49,101 nucleotides of DNA, taken from Myxococcus xanthus (GTDB lineage: Bacteria > Myxococcota > Myxococcia > Myxococcales > Myxococcaceae). Below are positions 1-8,605 of this stretch, in pieces. Position numbers and translations under genes: made by a program. The DNA lies in contig NZ_JABFNS010000063.1 in the NCBI RefSeq assembly GCF_013116825.1, forward strand, positions 1-49,101, in the 5' to 3' direction. Every line of letters begins with the position of its first letter. The stretch's first letter is position 1. Under the pieces are notes generated by a model. That model searched no databases. It saw only the letters and a program-made list of their open reading frames with translations, and was not told the DNA's origin.

Positions 1-19
1 AGATGTGTATAAGAGACAG
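1..19 (+). other. Tn5/Nextera mosaic-end adapter at contig edge
   Basis: The first 19 bases, AGATGTGTATAAGAGACAG, are exactly the Tn5 transposase mosaic end used in tagmentation library kits. They are followed at once by the coding sequence of a P450 that ends before its normal C-terminus. This is residual adapter at a contig end and not genomic sequence. Confidence 0.95.
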
Positions 20-1187
20 GGTAGGGGGGCGGGTCGGCAACGAGCCTGGGGTGCTCAAGGCGGCAGGCGAGTTCGGTCAATGCAATCTGTGCCTCCAGCC
101 GGGCAAGCGGTGCACCAAAGCAGTAGTGAATGCCACTGCCGAAGCCCAGGTGCGAGTTGTTGGGCCGGTCGGGCATGAAGCGGTCGGGGTCGTCGAAGCG
201 CTCTGGGTCGCGGCTGCCCGCAGCGAGCATCAGCACGAGCGGCGAGCCCTGGGGAATGGTGGTGCCGGCAATGTCGATGTCGGCCAGAGTGACGCGGTCA
301 GGCAGGAACTGCACCGGTGGTTCATAGCGCAGCAGCTCCTCGACCAGCGGGATGCTCAGCTCGGGCTCGCGGCGCAGCCGCTCGAACACGCTGGGGTGGC
401 GCAGCAGGGTGAGCACGCCATTGGCGATGAGGTTGACGGTGGTCTCATGGCCAGCGACGAGCAGCAACGCAGCGGTGCTCAACACCTCTTCCCGCGACAT
501 CCGCCCGTCGGGGCCGTCATCCGTCAGGAACCCGGAGATCAGGTCGCCGCCGGGCTGGCGCAGGTGGGCATCGGCGAGCGCGGCGAGGTACTGCCCCAGC
601 TCCGCTTTCGTCCGGTCGCGCTTGGCCTTTCGCTGCTCGATCGTCCCTGTGGTGGGGTCAAGGGTCTCGATGCTCGCGTCGGCCAACTCGTGAAAGCGCG
701 ATTCGTCCTCGCGAGGGACTCCCAGCAGCTTGCAGATGACAGTCACAGGGAATGGGTAGGCCACGTCGCCGACGATGTCGACCTGGTTCTTGCCCGCGAG
801 CGCGTCAAGCAGGCCCGTGGTGGTCTCGACCAGCCAGGGACGAAGGGCATCAATGCGTCCGGGGGTGTGCGGCGGCCCGAAGGGCCTCATCGCCAGCTTC
901 CGGAGCCGGTCGTGGTCGGGAGGGTCGCGCCGGATGAAGGGCTCTGGCAGCCCTGGAGGGCCCTCCTGGGGGGAGGGCGTGGCACCGGCCTGCCGGACGA
1001 GGTTGCGTATGTCGGAGCTGACCCGTGGGTCGTGGAGCAACGCGACAATCTCATCGTAGGTGCTGACGATGTACGTGCCGTCGGCCTCGCGCGCCACGGG
1101 AGTCTTCCGCAACTCGGCGTAGAGCGGGTAGGGGTTGGCCCGGTTGGCCGGGTCGAGGATCTGCTCGAAGATGCTGGCCTGTGCCAT
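20..1187 (-). CDS. Cytochrome P450, C-terminus cut by contig end
   Basis: Haem-thiolate monooxygenase of the soluble bacterial class. Reading from ATG at 1187, the I-helix motif AGHETT falls at residues 245-250 and the haem-binding loop FGSGIHYCFGAPLARLE contains the thiolate ligand Cys356. The ERR-type K-helix sequence (EELLRYEPPVQ) lies between them. About 389 codons are present and roughly 15-25 C-terminal residues are missing, because adapter replaces genomic sequence at position 19. The start is supported by AAGGAG seven bases upstream of the ATG. The gene lies 58 bp downstream of a ferredoxin-reductase fusion on the same strand, which probably supplies its electrons. The substrate cannot be deduced from sequence alone. 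Confidence 0.95.
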
Positions 1188-1245
1188 GAAGCGCTCTCCT
1201 TGAGTCCGTTGGAGGGGTGGGGTGACGCGGCTGCCGACACTCGGC

Positions 1246-2883
1246 TCACAGGTGCCGGTACACCCACCGGACTCGCCGCTCGTAGGGTTCACGGCCGGTG
1301 ACCATGACGGTGGCCTCCTGGTCGGACACGGCCCGTTTCGGAAATTCGGGAGGGACGGGCCGCATCTCGGCGGGCTGATGGACGGTGCGGAAGGCGGGCG
1401 GGAACGGCGCGGCCGCATCGATCAAGCCTTGGTAGAACTCCAGCCATTTGGGCTGGTCGAAAGCGACCGCGGCGGTGACACGCCCCTTGTAGCCGTAGAC
1501 GGCGACGAATCGGCGCTCGGCGAGTGAGCCCTGGGTGATGACGAGCGCGTCCGAGAAGGTCGGCACACCCACCGATTTGATGTTGACGCCGAATTGCGTG
1601 GACCAGAAGGTGGGGATGGCCAGGTGTGGCCAGCGGTCCGCTTCCGGGCTGAGCATGTTGTGGGCCGCAATCTTGGCCTGGGTGACCGCGTTGCCCCAGT
1701 GCTCGAGGGACAGGAACTGGTAGTCGTAGAGCGGGTGAGGGACGCGGGCCACGTCCCCGGCGACGAAGATGTTCCCGGTCACCAGGCCGTTGATGTCGAA
1801 CGCGTGGCAGGCCGCATCACAGGCCACCCCCCATCGAGTCACCGCCAGCCCCGAGTCGCGCAGCCACTCCACGTTGCGGATCGCCCCTAGCGCGACCACG
1901 GCCACGTCGACGTTCAGTGTCGAGCCGTCGGAGAAGTGGGCCCGCCGCAGCCTCCCGTTTGCATCCCCCTCCAGCCGCGTGACGGTGACGCCGCAGCGCA
2001 GGTCGACGCCATGGTCGCGTTGCAAGGCGGCTGCGACCGCCCCGACGACTCCGCCGAGCGCCCCCACCAGTGGAGTGGCCCCCCGCTCCGTGACGGTCAC
2101 CGGCAGACCCAGCTCGCGGCACGCGGAGGCGACCTCCGAGCCGGTGAACCCGCCGCCGATGACCAGGACCCGGCCGGGTCTGGCGGCCAGACGGCGCCGC
2201 AACTGGGCCGCATCGTCGCGGGTGCGCACCACCTCTACGCCCTCCAGCGACGCCTCCGCGTCGTTGGGCCACGGCCGGGCACGCGCCCCCGTCGCAATCA
2301 GCAACCGGTCGAACTGGACCCTGTTCCCGTCAGCAAGGAGGACCTGCCTGCCGGCCAGGTCCAGTCCCATGGCACGGACTCCCAGGTGCCAGTCCGCATC
2401 GAGCTCGTCGCTGTAAGGCAATAGCGTGTGGTCTGCCTTCACCCAACCTGTCAGGACCTGCTTGGAGAGCGGCGGCCGGTCGTACGGATCGTAGGCCTCA
2501 TCCCCGATGAGGGTCAACGACCCAGCAAAGCCTTCGGTGCGGAGCATGAGGGCGGCAGTCAACCCGGCCAGGGATGCGCCGACGATAACGATGCGGCCAC
2601 CGCGCTTGAACGCCGCTTCCGCGTCGGTGAGACGCACGGGCCCCCTGGGATTCCGTCGCTGTGCAGGCTCTTTCCGCATCGCCGCCAGGGTGCCCATTCC
2701 ACCAATGTGGATGGCCTGGACGGGGCACGCCGCAGCGGCTCGCTTGATCTGCTCACGAAGGGCGTCGTCGGGGTTGGAGTCGTACAGCAGCGCATCCCCG
2801 CTCTGCATCCTGAACACGCTCGGCGCAAGGAAGGCGCACTGCGCATACCCCTGGCAGCGGGTGAGGTCGACGACGACTCTCAT
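1246..2883 (-). CDS. Ferredoxin-ferredoxin reductase fusion (P450 redox partner)
   Basis: A 545-residue, two-part electron-transfer flavoprotein. Residues 1-60 form a small P450-type ferredoxin with cluster ligands Cys10, Cys16 and Cys53-Pro, a C-x5-C...CP pattern with Tyr13 at the variable fourth position. From about residue 97 an FAD-dependent pyridine nucleotide-disulphide oxidoreductase begins, with a first dinucleotide fold (GASLAG, 102-107). A second NAD(P)-binding fold (VIGGGFTGSE) follows near residue 245, then the typical C-terminal reductase domain. ATG at 2883 is preferred over GTG at 2889 because GGAGG sits ten bases upstream of the ATG and only four from the GTG. It precedes the P450 in the same direction, so a self-contained NAD(P)H to FAD to FeS to P450 chain is inferred. 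Confidence 0.93.
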   Translation of the reverse strand: MRVVVDLTRCQGYAQCAFLAPSVFRMQSGDALLYDSNPDDALREQIKRAAAACPVQAIHIGGMGTLAAMRKEPAQRRNPRGPVRLTDAEAAFKRGGRIVIVGASLAGLTAALMLRTEGFAGSLTLIGDEAYDPYDRPPLSKQVLTGWVKADHTLLPYSDELDADWHLGVRAMGLDLAGRQVLLADGNRVQFDRLLIATGARARPWPNDAEASLEGVEVVRTRDDAAQLRRRLAARPGRVLVIGGGFTGSEVASACRELGLPVTVTERGATPLVGALGGVVGAVAAALQRDHGVDLRCGVTVTRLEGDANGRLRRAHFSDGSTLNVDVAVVALGAIRNVEWLRDSGLAVTRWGVACDAACHAFDINGLVTGNIFVAGDVARVPHPLYDYQFLSLEHWGNAVTQAKIAAHNMLSPEADRWPHLAIPTFWSTQFGVNIKSVGVPTFSDALVITQGSLAERRFVAVYGYKGRVTAAVAFDQPKWLEFYQGLIDAAAPFPPAFRTVHQPAEMRPVPPEFPKRAVSDQEATVMVTGREPYERRVRWVYRHL

Positions 2884-3051
2884 GGGCACACGGCCTCCTC
2901 AAAGGGATGGCATTTCGCATGGGAGGCGCACGGGAGGAATGGGCCGGAAGTTCGAAGGGAATGACCAGTCACTGAACTCCTCGCTCCTCGCGGCGCTCGC
3001 CGAACACGGTCCACGGCCGCCTGCAACCGCGCGCGCCACGTCCTTGGCCGG

Positions 3052-3076
3052 GCCTTTGGCTCAGGAGGCCAAAGGC
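3052..3076 (-). terminator. Hairpin downstream of FN3 lipoprotein gene
   Basis: A perfect 9-bp inverted repeat (GCCTTTGGC / GCCAAAGGC) with a 7-base loop lies about 20 bp beyond the stop of the minus-strand FN3 gene. There is no clear U-tract, which is common in very GC-rich genomes. The remainder of the 2884-3097 gap shows no gene. Confidence 0.55.
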
Positions 3077-3097
3077 GTCGGGAGGTGCGGCGCGGCC

Positions 3098-4324
3098 TCA
3101 GGGGCGCAGCGAGTCAAAGTAACAGTAGAGCTCCACGGGATCTCCAAACCCATACGCATTCTGGGCGACGAGAGAGAACCGCATGGGGTTCCCTTCGCGA
3201 GGAATCTCCGGGAGGACGTAGCGCAGCTTGGTGGTGTACCACTCGGTGTAATAGCCGCCGAGCATCGTCGCGATACGGTACTCCACTACCGGGTGCCCAT
3301 AGTCGAACTCAGGCGGCGTCCAGGCGAACGTGATGTTCTCGTCCGAGGTGTCGCAGGTGGCATTGCGCGGCACTGACGGTCTTCGAGCTAGCATGCTCGC
3401 GATGCGCTCCGAGACGGTGCCCCGCCCCGCCTCGTTCTGGGCGACGACCGTGAAATGATAGGTCGTCGAGTAGAGCAACCCCGTCACGTTCAACGTCGAC
3501 TCGGTCGTCTCCGCGGTCCGTAGGACCTCGTCGTTCAGGTACACCGTTACCAGATAGCCGGTGATGGGACGGCCTCCCGTGTCCTCGGCAGTCCAGCGCA
3601 AGAACACGCGCGTCGAGTACGAATTGGCCGTCAGCGTGGGAGCCCCTGGCGTCGTGAAGGGTGTGGCGGAGACGGAAGTCCCGGCCCCCTTTGCATGTCC
3701 GTTGTCGGCGACGACAGTGAACGTGTACGCCCTCCCGTTCGACAACGAGATCAGCGTGGCCTGCGTCTCCGTGACGGTGACGGTCACCGGCTCGGCCTCA
3801 ATCCCCGCATCCTCGGCCTGCGCGGTGATGACATAGCCGGTCAGGGCCATGCCCTTGCCATCGGCGGCATCCCACGTCAGCACGACCTCCTGGTTCCCAG
3901 GCACGGCCACCAGGTTGCTCACCGCGCCGGGCGTCACGTGCGGCGTGACGAGGGCCGTGCGCGTGGACGCAGCACCACGGCCCCGGTCATTCACCGCAAT
4001 CACGCTGAACGCGTAGGCCGTGCCGTTGGTCAGGTCAGTGATGTGAGCCCGGGTCGCGGACGCCGGCAAGGTCACGACCCGAACCTCGGTCTCCCCGGAG
4101 AAGACATACACCGCATATTCGAGAATCGCGCTGCCGCCGTCGTTCGCGGGCGCCGCCCACGTCACCGTGACTTGTGAGTCCTCCGCCACCGCCGCCACTT
4201 GGGTCGGCGCCTGGGGGACCGTCACCTGCGGTTCCTGGGGGGGCGGGTCATCCGAACCGCCACATCCCATCCCTCCAAACAGCCCCAGCAGCACCGCGGC
4301 CAAAAACCGGATTCGTCCGTTCAT
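3098..4324 (-). CDS. Lipoprotein with about four fibronectin type III domains
   Basis: A 408-residue exported protein. The N-terminus MNGRIRFLAAVLLGLFGG leads to a lipobox ending at Cys21 (GMGC), followed by a Gly/Ser/Asp/Pro-rich linker. The rest is made of roughly 90-residue repeats with the fibronectin type III signature: a P...V.A...D..V.V.W.AP start, a central Y.V...G.......V and an AFSVIAVNDRG.G end. The repeats start at about residues 38, 130, 220 and 315. Such proteins usually act as surface adhesins or scaffolds; no catalytic domain is visible. It is monocistronic by appearance. The exact partner or ligand is unknown. Confidence 0.88.
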   Translation of the reverse strand: MNGRIRFLAAVLLGLFGGMGCGGSDDPPPQEPQVTVPQAPTQVAAVAEDSQVTVTWAAPANDGGSAILEYAVYVFSGETEVRVVTLPASATRAHITDLTNGTAYAFSVIAVNDRGRGAASTRTALVTPHVTPGAVSNLVAVPGNQEVVLTWDAADGKGMALTGYVITAQAEDAGIEAEPVTVTVTETQATLISLSNGRAYTFTVVADNGHAKGAGTSVSATPFTTPGAPTLTANSYSTRVFLRWTAEDTGGRPITGYLVTVYLNDEVLRTAETTESTLNVTGLLYSTTYHFTVVAQNEAGRGTVSERIASMLARRPSVPRNATCDTSDENITFAWTPPEFDYGHPVVEYRIATMLGGYYTEWYTTKLRYVLPEIPREGNPMRFSLVAQNAYGFGDPVELYCYFDSLRP

Positions 4325-4797
4325 CTCGACAGTCCTTCCGCATCACTGGGAAACGCTGGCCTACAGCATTACGCCCGCCTGCGGGAAGAGAGGCCGGATG
4401 GACCCTGTCCTTCAGGAGGATGTGCTCGCACAGCCCTGGCGCAGGACAACCGCTCACCTGAACAAGCCCATGGGTAGAGAGAGCTCCCAGCCCTTACATA
4501 CGCACAGGGTTTTGGAGATGAAGATCGTCACGAGCGTCCCGGCCACGTACGAATGACAAGACTCGTTGACCTCGGTGCGCCCGCACGCATCCACGCGCCC
4601 TGGCAATGTCGACTATCGAACCAGGACGTCGGAAGCAACTTTCTGCGATACGAAACGCCATTGACGAGATTCGACAAGTTGCCTGACTGTGTTTGCGGTA
4701 TATCTGGCCATGCGCGACTGGCGCCGCAGAAGGGCGTGATGCGCATGTGGTTGCAGGTCAGGCGGTGGCGCATTCTCCATTGATTGTGGGACACGCA
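4325..4797. other. Divergent intergenic region, no gene seen
   Basis: This 473-bp gap separates the FN3 lipoprotein gene (minus strand) from a lipoprotein gene (plus strand), so it should carry both promoters. Its right half is visibly richer in A/T than the surrounding DNA. I saw no convincing paired -35/-10 elements and no conserved open frame. Confidence 0.5.
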
Positions 4798-5736
4798 ATG
4801 AAAAGCAAGCGATCGTTTCGACTGGGATTTTTCTTGGCAGCCACTCTTGGGTCGACAGGGTGCAGCGACTCTCTTGGTGAAGAGCAAACGCCCATAGAGC
4901 TCAACCCTTCATCGCTCACTGAAGCGCAACTGTCACTCCAGCGCATCGACAAGCTATATGAATCCAATCCGGTGGCCGCGTTGGAAGCCAAGCAGCAGTT
5001 GCGTCCAAGGCTCGATGAAATCAATCATCTGATTGCTCGTGTCGAAATGGCACCTGAGCACCATGTTGAATTTTATGATTCGGGGGGCGGTGGCCTGCTC
5101 ATCATGGAGCGCGGCCCTGCTGAGAATGGACATATCCTGCGTGATGAAGATGTTGCAGGTCACTCCGCCGTCGAACTCTATCGTCGGCTTACGGGAGGAT
5201 CGACACCGCCAGAAGCACTGGTCAGGGCCGAATCGCTCAGTGAGGCCCATGATGGCTCCCATATCATGCCTGCGCGAGATGAGATGGTTGCCAACCCGGA
5301 ATCTTCAGAGGGCTTTGCCCCGGATGTCACCCAGTCGTGGACGGGGGCCGATGGCCAACAATGGAGAGATGCTGCCTGCTTCAAAGCCGGGGAGTTCTTC
5401 GGTTGCTTCCCCAATTCAACCGGCCATGGATGGGCGCATGCATCTGCCAAGACGTCATTTTTCAGGCTTGGACCCTACAGGGGGAGCGTGAGGCTACAGG
5501 CTTCTTACAATGGTGGCGCATGGGGCTCTTGGGTCTTTTTTGCGGGAGAATCGGTGCAGTACTGGCAGCGTAGTGCTAGCTATTGGGCATGCCCTTGGTA
5601 CGAGGCATGCGGCGTGCAGGAGTACTATATTCGACAGCATCGATGGGATGTCTTGGATGCGGACGGCGACGGGTATCACTTCAGTCACGCCTTCAGGAGC
5701 AATTGCAGCTGGATATCGTGTGACAATGCCCCCTGA
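4798..5736 (+). CDS. Lipoprotein of unknown function, AT-richer than neighbours
   Basis: A 312-residue protein starting at ATG 4798 (MKSKRSFRLGFFLAATLG). It has a basic n-region, a hydrophobic segment and a lipobox-like STGC, so it is probably an outer-membrane lipoprotein. The first half is polar and Glu/Leu/Gln-rich (SLTEAQLSLQRIDKLYESN, possibly helical). The second half, from about residue 205, is Trp/Tyr/Cys-rich and compact, with several cysteines that could form disulphides and a short acidic DADGDGYH stretch. I do not recognise a family. Codon use includes many A/T-ending codons, unlike almost every other gene here, which suggests recent acquisition. Transcription points into the insertion-element scar that follows. 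Confidence 0.75.
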   Translation: MKSKRSFRLGFFLAATLGSTGCSDSLGEEQTPIELNPSSLTEAQLSLQRIDKLYESNPVAALEAKQQLRPRLDEINHLIARVEMAPEHHVEFYDSGGGGLLIMERGPAENGHILRDEDVAGHSAVELYRRLTGGSTPPEALVRAESLSEAHDGSHIMPARDEMVANPESSEGFAPDVTQSWTGADGQQWRDAACFKAGEFFGCFPNSTGHGWAHASAKTSFFRLGPYRGSVRLQASYNGGAWGSWVFFAGESVQYWQRSASYWACPWYEACGVQEYYIRQHRWDVLDADGDGYHFSHAFRSNCSWISCDNAP

Positions 5737-5757
5737 CGTCCACAGATGCTGGTCAGC

Positions 5758-6053
5758 AGGACGTTCGACTTCGACGTGTTCGCCTGCGTGAGGTGTGGAG
5801 GCAGGCGGCGGGTGTTGGCGTACGTGGAGGGGGCCCCCCGGGGTGCGGGCGGTTCTAGAGCACCTGGGCTTGCCCACGGCCTGTGCGAGGTTGGCCCCGG
5901 CACGAGGGCCACCTCAGGCCGCGTGGTGTTGAGGCGCAAGACAGCCACCAGGCTGGCGGCCCCTGCCACGCACCTGATGGGGGCGCGGCCTGGGCAGGCG
6001 TGTTCCCCAGGGGGTTCAAGCGGTCTGTCCTCCTGCCGGGAGCATCGCTCGGG
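5758..6053 (+). mobile_element. IS91-like element 3' fragment, copy A (transposase tail plus end)
   Basis: The longest of five related same-strand fragments. Its 5' part encodes RTFDFDVFACVRCGGRRRV, resembling the cysteine-containing C-terminal region of IS91/ISCR-type Y2 transposases. After a single-base frameshift near 5843-5851 it continues as AVLEHLGLPTACARLAPARG and a stop at about 5933. About 120 bp of non-coding sequence follow, ending at GGGAGCATCGCTCGGG. The same non-coding end is present in copies at 8321 and 14776. The family assignment rests on recognition of the protein motif, without a database check. Confidence 0.65.
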
Positions 6054-6122
6054 AGGCCCCGTCAGCGGCCTTCCTCGGCCCCTCCGCTCCAGCCATCACC
6101 CTCAACAGGGCCTCTATCCCGC

Positions 6123-6668
6123 CTATACGTCGTGGCGTACATGGTGCTGGGGGCGCAGTTCAACTCGTTCCTGCCCCCCGTCACGGTGCTCACCATTCTG
6201 CCGCTGTCGGTGGCGGGCGCGGCCTTTGCGCTGCTGGCCACGGGCAGCACGCTGAACATCTTCAGCATGGTTGGCTTGCTGCTGCTGATGGGCATCGTGA
6301 AGAAGAACTCCATCATCCTGGTGGACTACGCGCTGCAGGAGCGGGAGCGCAGGGAGGATGCGTTCCAGGCCATGCTGCGCGCGGGTCCAGTGCGGCTGCG
6401 GCCCATCCTGATGACGTCCACCGCGACGATAATGGCGGCGGTGCTGGCGCTGGGCGCGGGCTCGGAGACGCGCGCGCCCATGTCCATCGCCGAGCTCGGC
6501 GGCCTGTCCGTGTCCACCGTGCTCAGCCTGCTGGTGGTGCCCGCCTTCTACGTCATGGCGGACCGGATGAAGACGCGGCTGGGTGCGAGGCTGGGAAAGA
6601 AGCCGGATGCCGAGTCGGGCCCGCACCCGCCTCGCACCGACGAGCCCCGGCCGGCCACGCACGGCTGA
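6123..6668 (+). pseudogene. RND efflux pump (AcrB-like), C-terminal remnant
   Basis: About 180 codons matching the final transmembrane bundle of RND/HAE1 inner-membrane pumps. Visible segments are VAYMVLGAQFNSFLPPVTV, the GLLLLMGIVKKNSIILVDYA helix, the RLRPILMTSTATIMAAVL motif and the terminal SVSTVLSLLVVPAFYV helix. A full RND pump is about 1,030-1,060 residues, so more than 80% is missing from the N-terminal side. The homologous sequence begins about 70 bp after insertion-element copy A, so deletion linked to that element is the likely cause. The frame stays open upstream but reads through the scar. It is not expected to be functional. Confidence 0.88.
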
Positions 6669-6750
6669 GCGGCGGAACGGAGCTTCCGTTCCACGCACGC
6701 CGCCAGCACCCCCGTGAGTCCAACCGGGTGGGGCTGGCGGCGTCCTCGTC

Positions 6751-7767
6751 TCAGGGGGCCACGAGCCCCAGTCCCTCGAAGGTGACGTCGACGTCACCCA
6801 GGCAGTCGGCGAGCTTCAGCGGCGAGTCGGGGCGGAGGCGGAAGTCGCCCGCGTCGGCGTCCCTGAAGAGCGGCTCCAGCACCACGTTGCCGTTCTCACC
6901 CAGGACGACGCGCGGCGGGACGGCGTGGGTCTCCGCGGCGTGCTGGTCATTCTGGAAGAAGACGTTGCAGCGGATGTCCCCCGTCTGCACGTACATGTGG
7001 CTGAGGCCCACTGCCGATCCGGCGATGACGTTGCGCCGGATGTCGACCTGGCCCGCCTGCACGCCGAGGGCGAGCGAGGTGTTCTTCCAGAAGATGTTCT
7101 CTTCGACGACGGCCGCGTCCTGGAGGTGGTTGAAGGCGAGCGCGTAGTCATTCCTCCAGAAGAGGTTGCGGCGCACGTCCGCGAGCGCGTGGAAGTAGAG
7201 CAGCACCCCGGTGCCGTTGCCCTCGAAGATGTTGTTCGTCACGAGCGCGGACGTCGTCGCGTCATGGCCGTCCGCGAAGATGGCGGAGGCGTACCAGTTG
7301 CCGCCGCACCAGCGGTCCAGGTCGGACGTCATCGTGCACCACGTGTCGGAGCCCACGTTCCGGAAGGTGAAGCCGGAGATCTCCACGTCGCTGGCGCCGG
7401 AGTAGTCGATGAGGTTGAAGGGCTCGCCCAGGCCATCCCAGAGGGTGATGGGCGCGCCCGCGCCGATGAGCCGGATGCCGCTCTTGAGGACGACGTGCTC
7501 GGAGTAGACGCCCGGCGCGACGTACACCGTGTCCCCGTGCTGTGCGGCGTCGATGGCGGACTGGATGGTGTCGTAGTGCTTGGGCACCACGAGGGTGCGC
7601 GGCCCGCGGGGCTCGGGCTGTTCCGGGGCCGCTCCAGCGGGCTGCTGCACGTCAGGTGTGTCGAGTGCCGCGCCCTCGGCGTCGAGAGACTCGTTGCCCG
7701 TGGGGCTTCCACAGGCGGCCAGGCAGAGCGTGAGCAGCGTGAGTGAGCCAGGGTGCTTCCAGGACAT
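6751..7767 (-). CDS. Lipoprotein with right-handed parallel beta-helix
   Basis: A 338-residue exported protein from ATG 7767 (MSWKHPGSLTLLTLCLAACG), with a clear lipobox LAAC. After a Pro/Glu-rich linker, residues from about 57 onward start with the typical TLVVPKHYDTIQSAIDAAQ and GDTVYVAPGVYSE of pectate-lyase-like/NosD-type beta-helices. Short repeats follow (ISGFTFRNV, VTNNIFEGN, VRRNLFWRN, VEENIFWKN, IRRNVIAGS), each one turn of the helix. The fold is shared by polysaccharide lyases and by non-enzymatic surface proteins, and I see no decisive catalytic triad. It is convergent with the RND remnant and has no clear operon partner. Confidence 0.85.
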   Translation of the reverse strand: MSWKHPGSLTLLTLCLAACGSPTGNESLDAEGAALDTPDVQQPAGAAPEQPEPRGPRTLVVPKHYDTIQSAIDAAQHGDTVYVAPGVYSEHVVLKSGIRLIGAGAPITLWDGLGEPFNLIDYSGASDVEISGFTFRNVGSDTWCTMTSDLDRWCGGNWYASAIFADGHDATTSALVTNNIFEGNGTGVLLYFHALADVRRNLFWRNDYALAFNHLQDAAVVEENIFWKNTSLALGVQAGQVDIRRNVIAGSAVGLSHMYVQTGDIRCNVFFQNDQHAAETHAVPPRVVLGENGNVVLEPLFRDADAGDFRLRPDSPLKLADCLGDVDVTFEGLGLVAP

Positions 7768-7961
7768 GGTTTCCCCTCCCAATGGAGTCACGAGACAGCC
7801 GGCCCCTGTCGCACCACGAAGTGTTACCCGAATCCGAAGCGGAATGGCTCCTCGAAGATCTGAGGCTCGCGGCCGTTGAACCCTCAGAGTTCTGAGAGAG
7901 TGTGTCGTGTCCTGAACGCGCCGCACGCTACGCTGCGTTCCTGATTCCCGTCGGAGGCTTC

Positions 7962-8320
7962 GTGAAGCGGCTTGCCCCTGTGTTGTCCCTGCCCACCCTC
8001 GTCCTGGGAGCTGTCGCCACGGCCCAGCCCGCCGCGTCGCCGTGCACGCCGCGCGGATGCTCGACGTGAAGAGCGGCAAGTACGTGGCCCAGCCGGTCAT
8101 CCTCATCGAGGGTGACCGCATCGTGAAGGTGGGCCCCGGGCTGCAAATCCCCGAGGGTACGGAGGTGGTGGACCTGGGGACGTCCACGGTGCTGCCGGGG
8201 CTCATCGACTGCCACACGCACCTGAGGGCGCGCGAGTCGGAGACGCCGAACGGCTACGAGCTGGCCCTGATCACCAAGTCCCTGGCCACCCGCGCGCTGG
8301 AGGGCGCGGCGAATGCGCGG
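7962..8320 (+). pseudogene. Amidohydrolase (imidazolonepropionase-like), 5' remnant with frameshift
   Basis: GTG at 7962 follows GGAGG and opens a signal peptide (VKRLAPVLSLPTLVLGAVAT). That frame ends within about 40 codons. The conserved amidohydrolase sequence (HAARMLDVKSGKYV, VILIEGDRIVKVG, and the metal-binding LPGLIDCHTHL) continues in another frame from about 8040, so one frameshift is present near 8030. Family members are usually over 400 residues. Here homology stops at about 8320, where insertion-element copy B begins, and the frame runs on into the transposase tail. The catalytic lysine and later histidines are therefore absent and the gene is dead. Confidence 0.85.
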
Positions 8321-8514
8321 CACCGGGGCTTGCCCACGGCCTGTGCGAGGTCGGCCCCGGCACGAGGGCCACCCCAGGCCGCGTGGTGTTGAGGCGCAAG
8401 ACAGCCACCAGGCCGGCGGCCCCTGCCACGCACCTGATGGGAGCGCGGCCTGGGCAGGCATGTACTCCAAGGGGGTTCAAGCGGTCTGTCCACCGGCTGG
8501 GAGCATCGCTCGGG
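8321..8514 (+). mobile_element. IS91-like element 3' fragment, copy B
   Basis: This fragment is near-identical to copy A from the transposase residues GLPTACAR onward, through the stop codon and the roughly 120-bp non-coding tail, ending at the same GAGCATCGCTCGGG. Unlike copy A it starts in the middle of the transposase C-terminus, directly abutting the broken amidohydrolase gene. The shared 3' boundary with different 5' boundaries is notable. Confidence 0.7.
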
Positions 8515-8562
8515 TGCGCTTGCCCCAACTCCACGGACAGCGTGGTCACGCTGCCTGAACGA

Positions 8563-8591
8563 CCTGCTCCAGCGCAGGACACTGGAGCAGG
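8563..8591 (-). terminator. Hairpin after first DUF1552 gene
   Basis: A perfect 10-bp inverted repeat (CCTGCTCCAG / CTGGAGCAGG) around a 9-base loop lies 15 bp beyond the stop of the minus-strand DUF1552 gene. It is probably the transcription end of that pair. Confidence 0.6.
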
Positions 8592-8605
8592 ACGCAATCG
8601 TCCAC

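Noticed and set aside
3..1301. Plus-strand frame covering the first 1.3 kb
   Set aside because: The minus strand encodes a P450 with AGHETT and the haem-Cys loop; the plus frame also begins inside adapter sequence.
3098..4324. FN3 repeats as a tandem DNA repeat
   Set aside because: The repetition is at protein-domain level; the DNA of the four units is well diverged and shows no tandem array.
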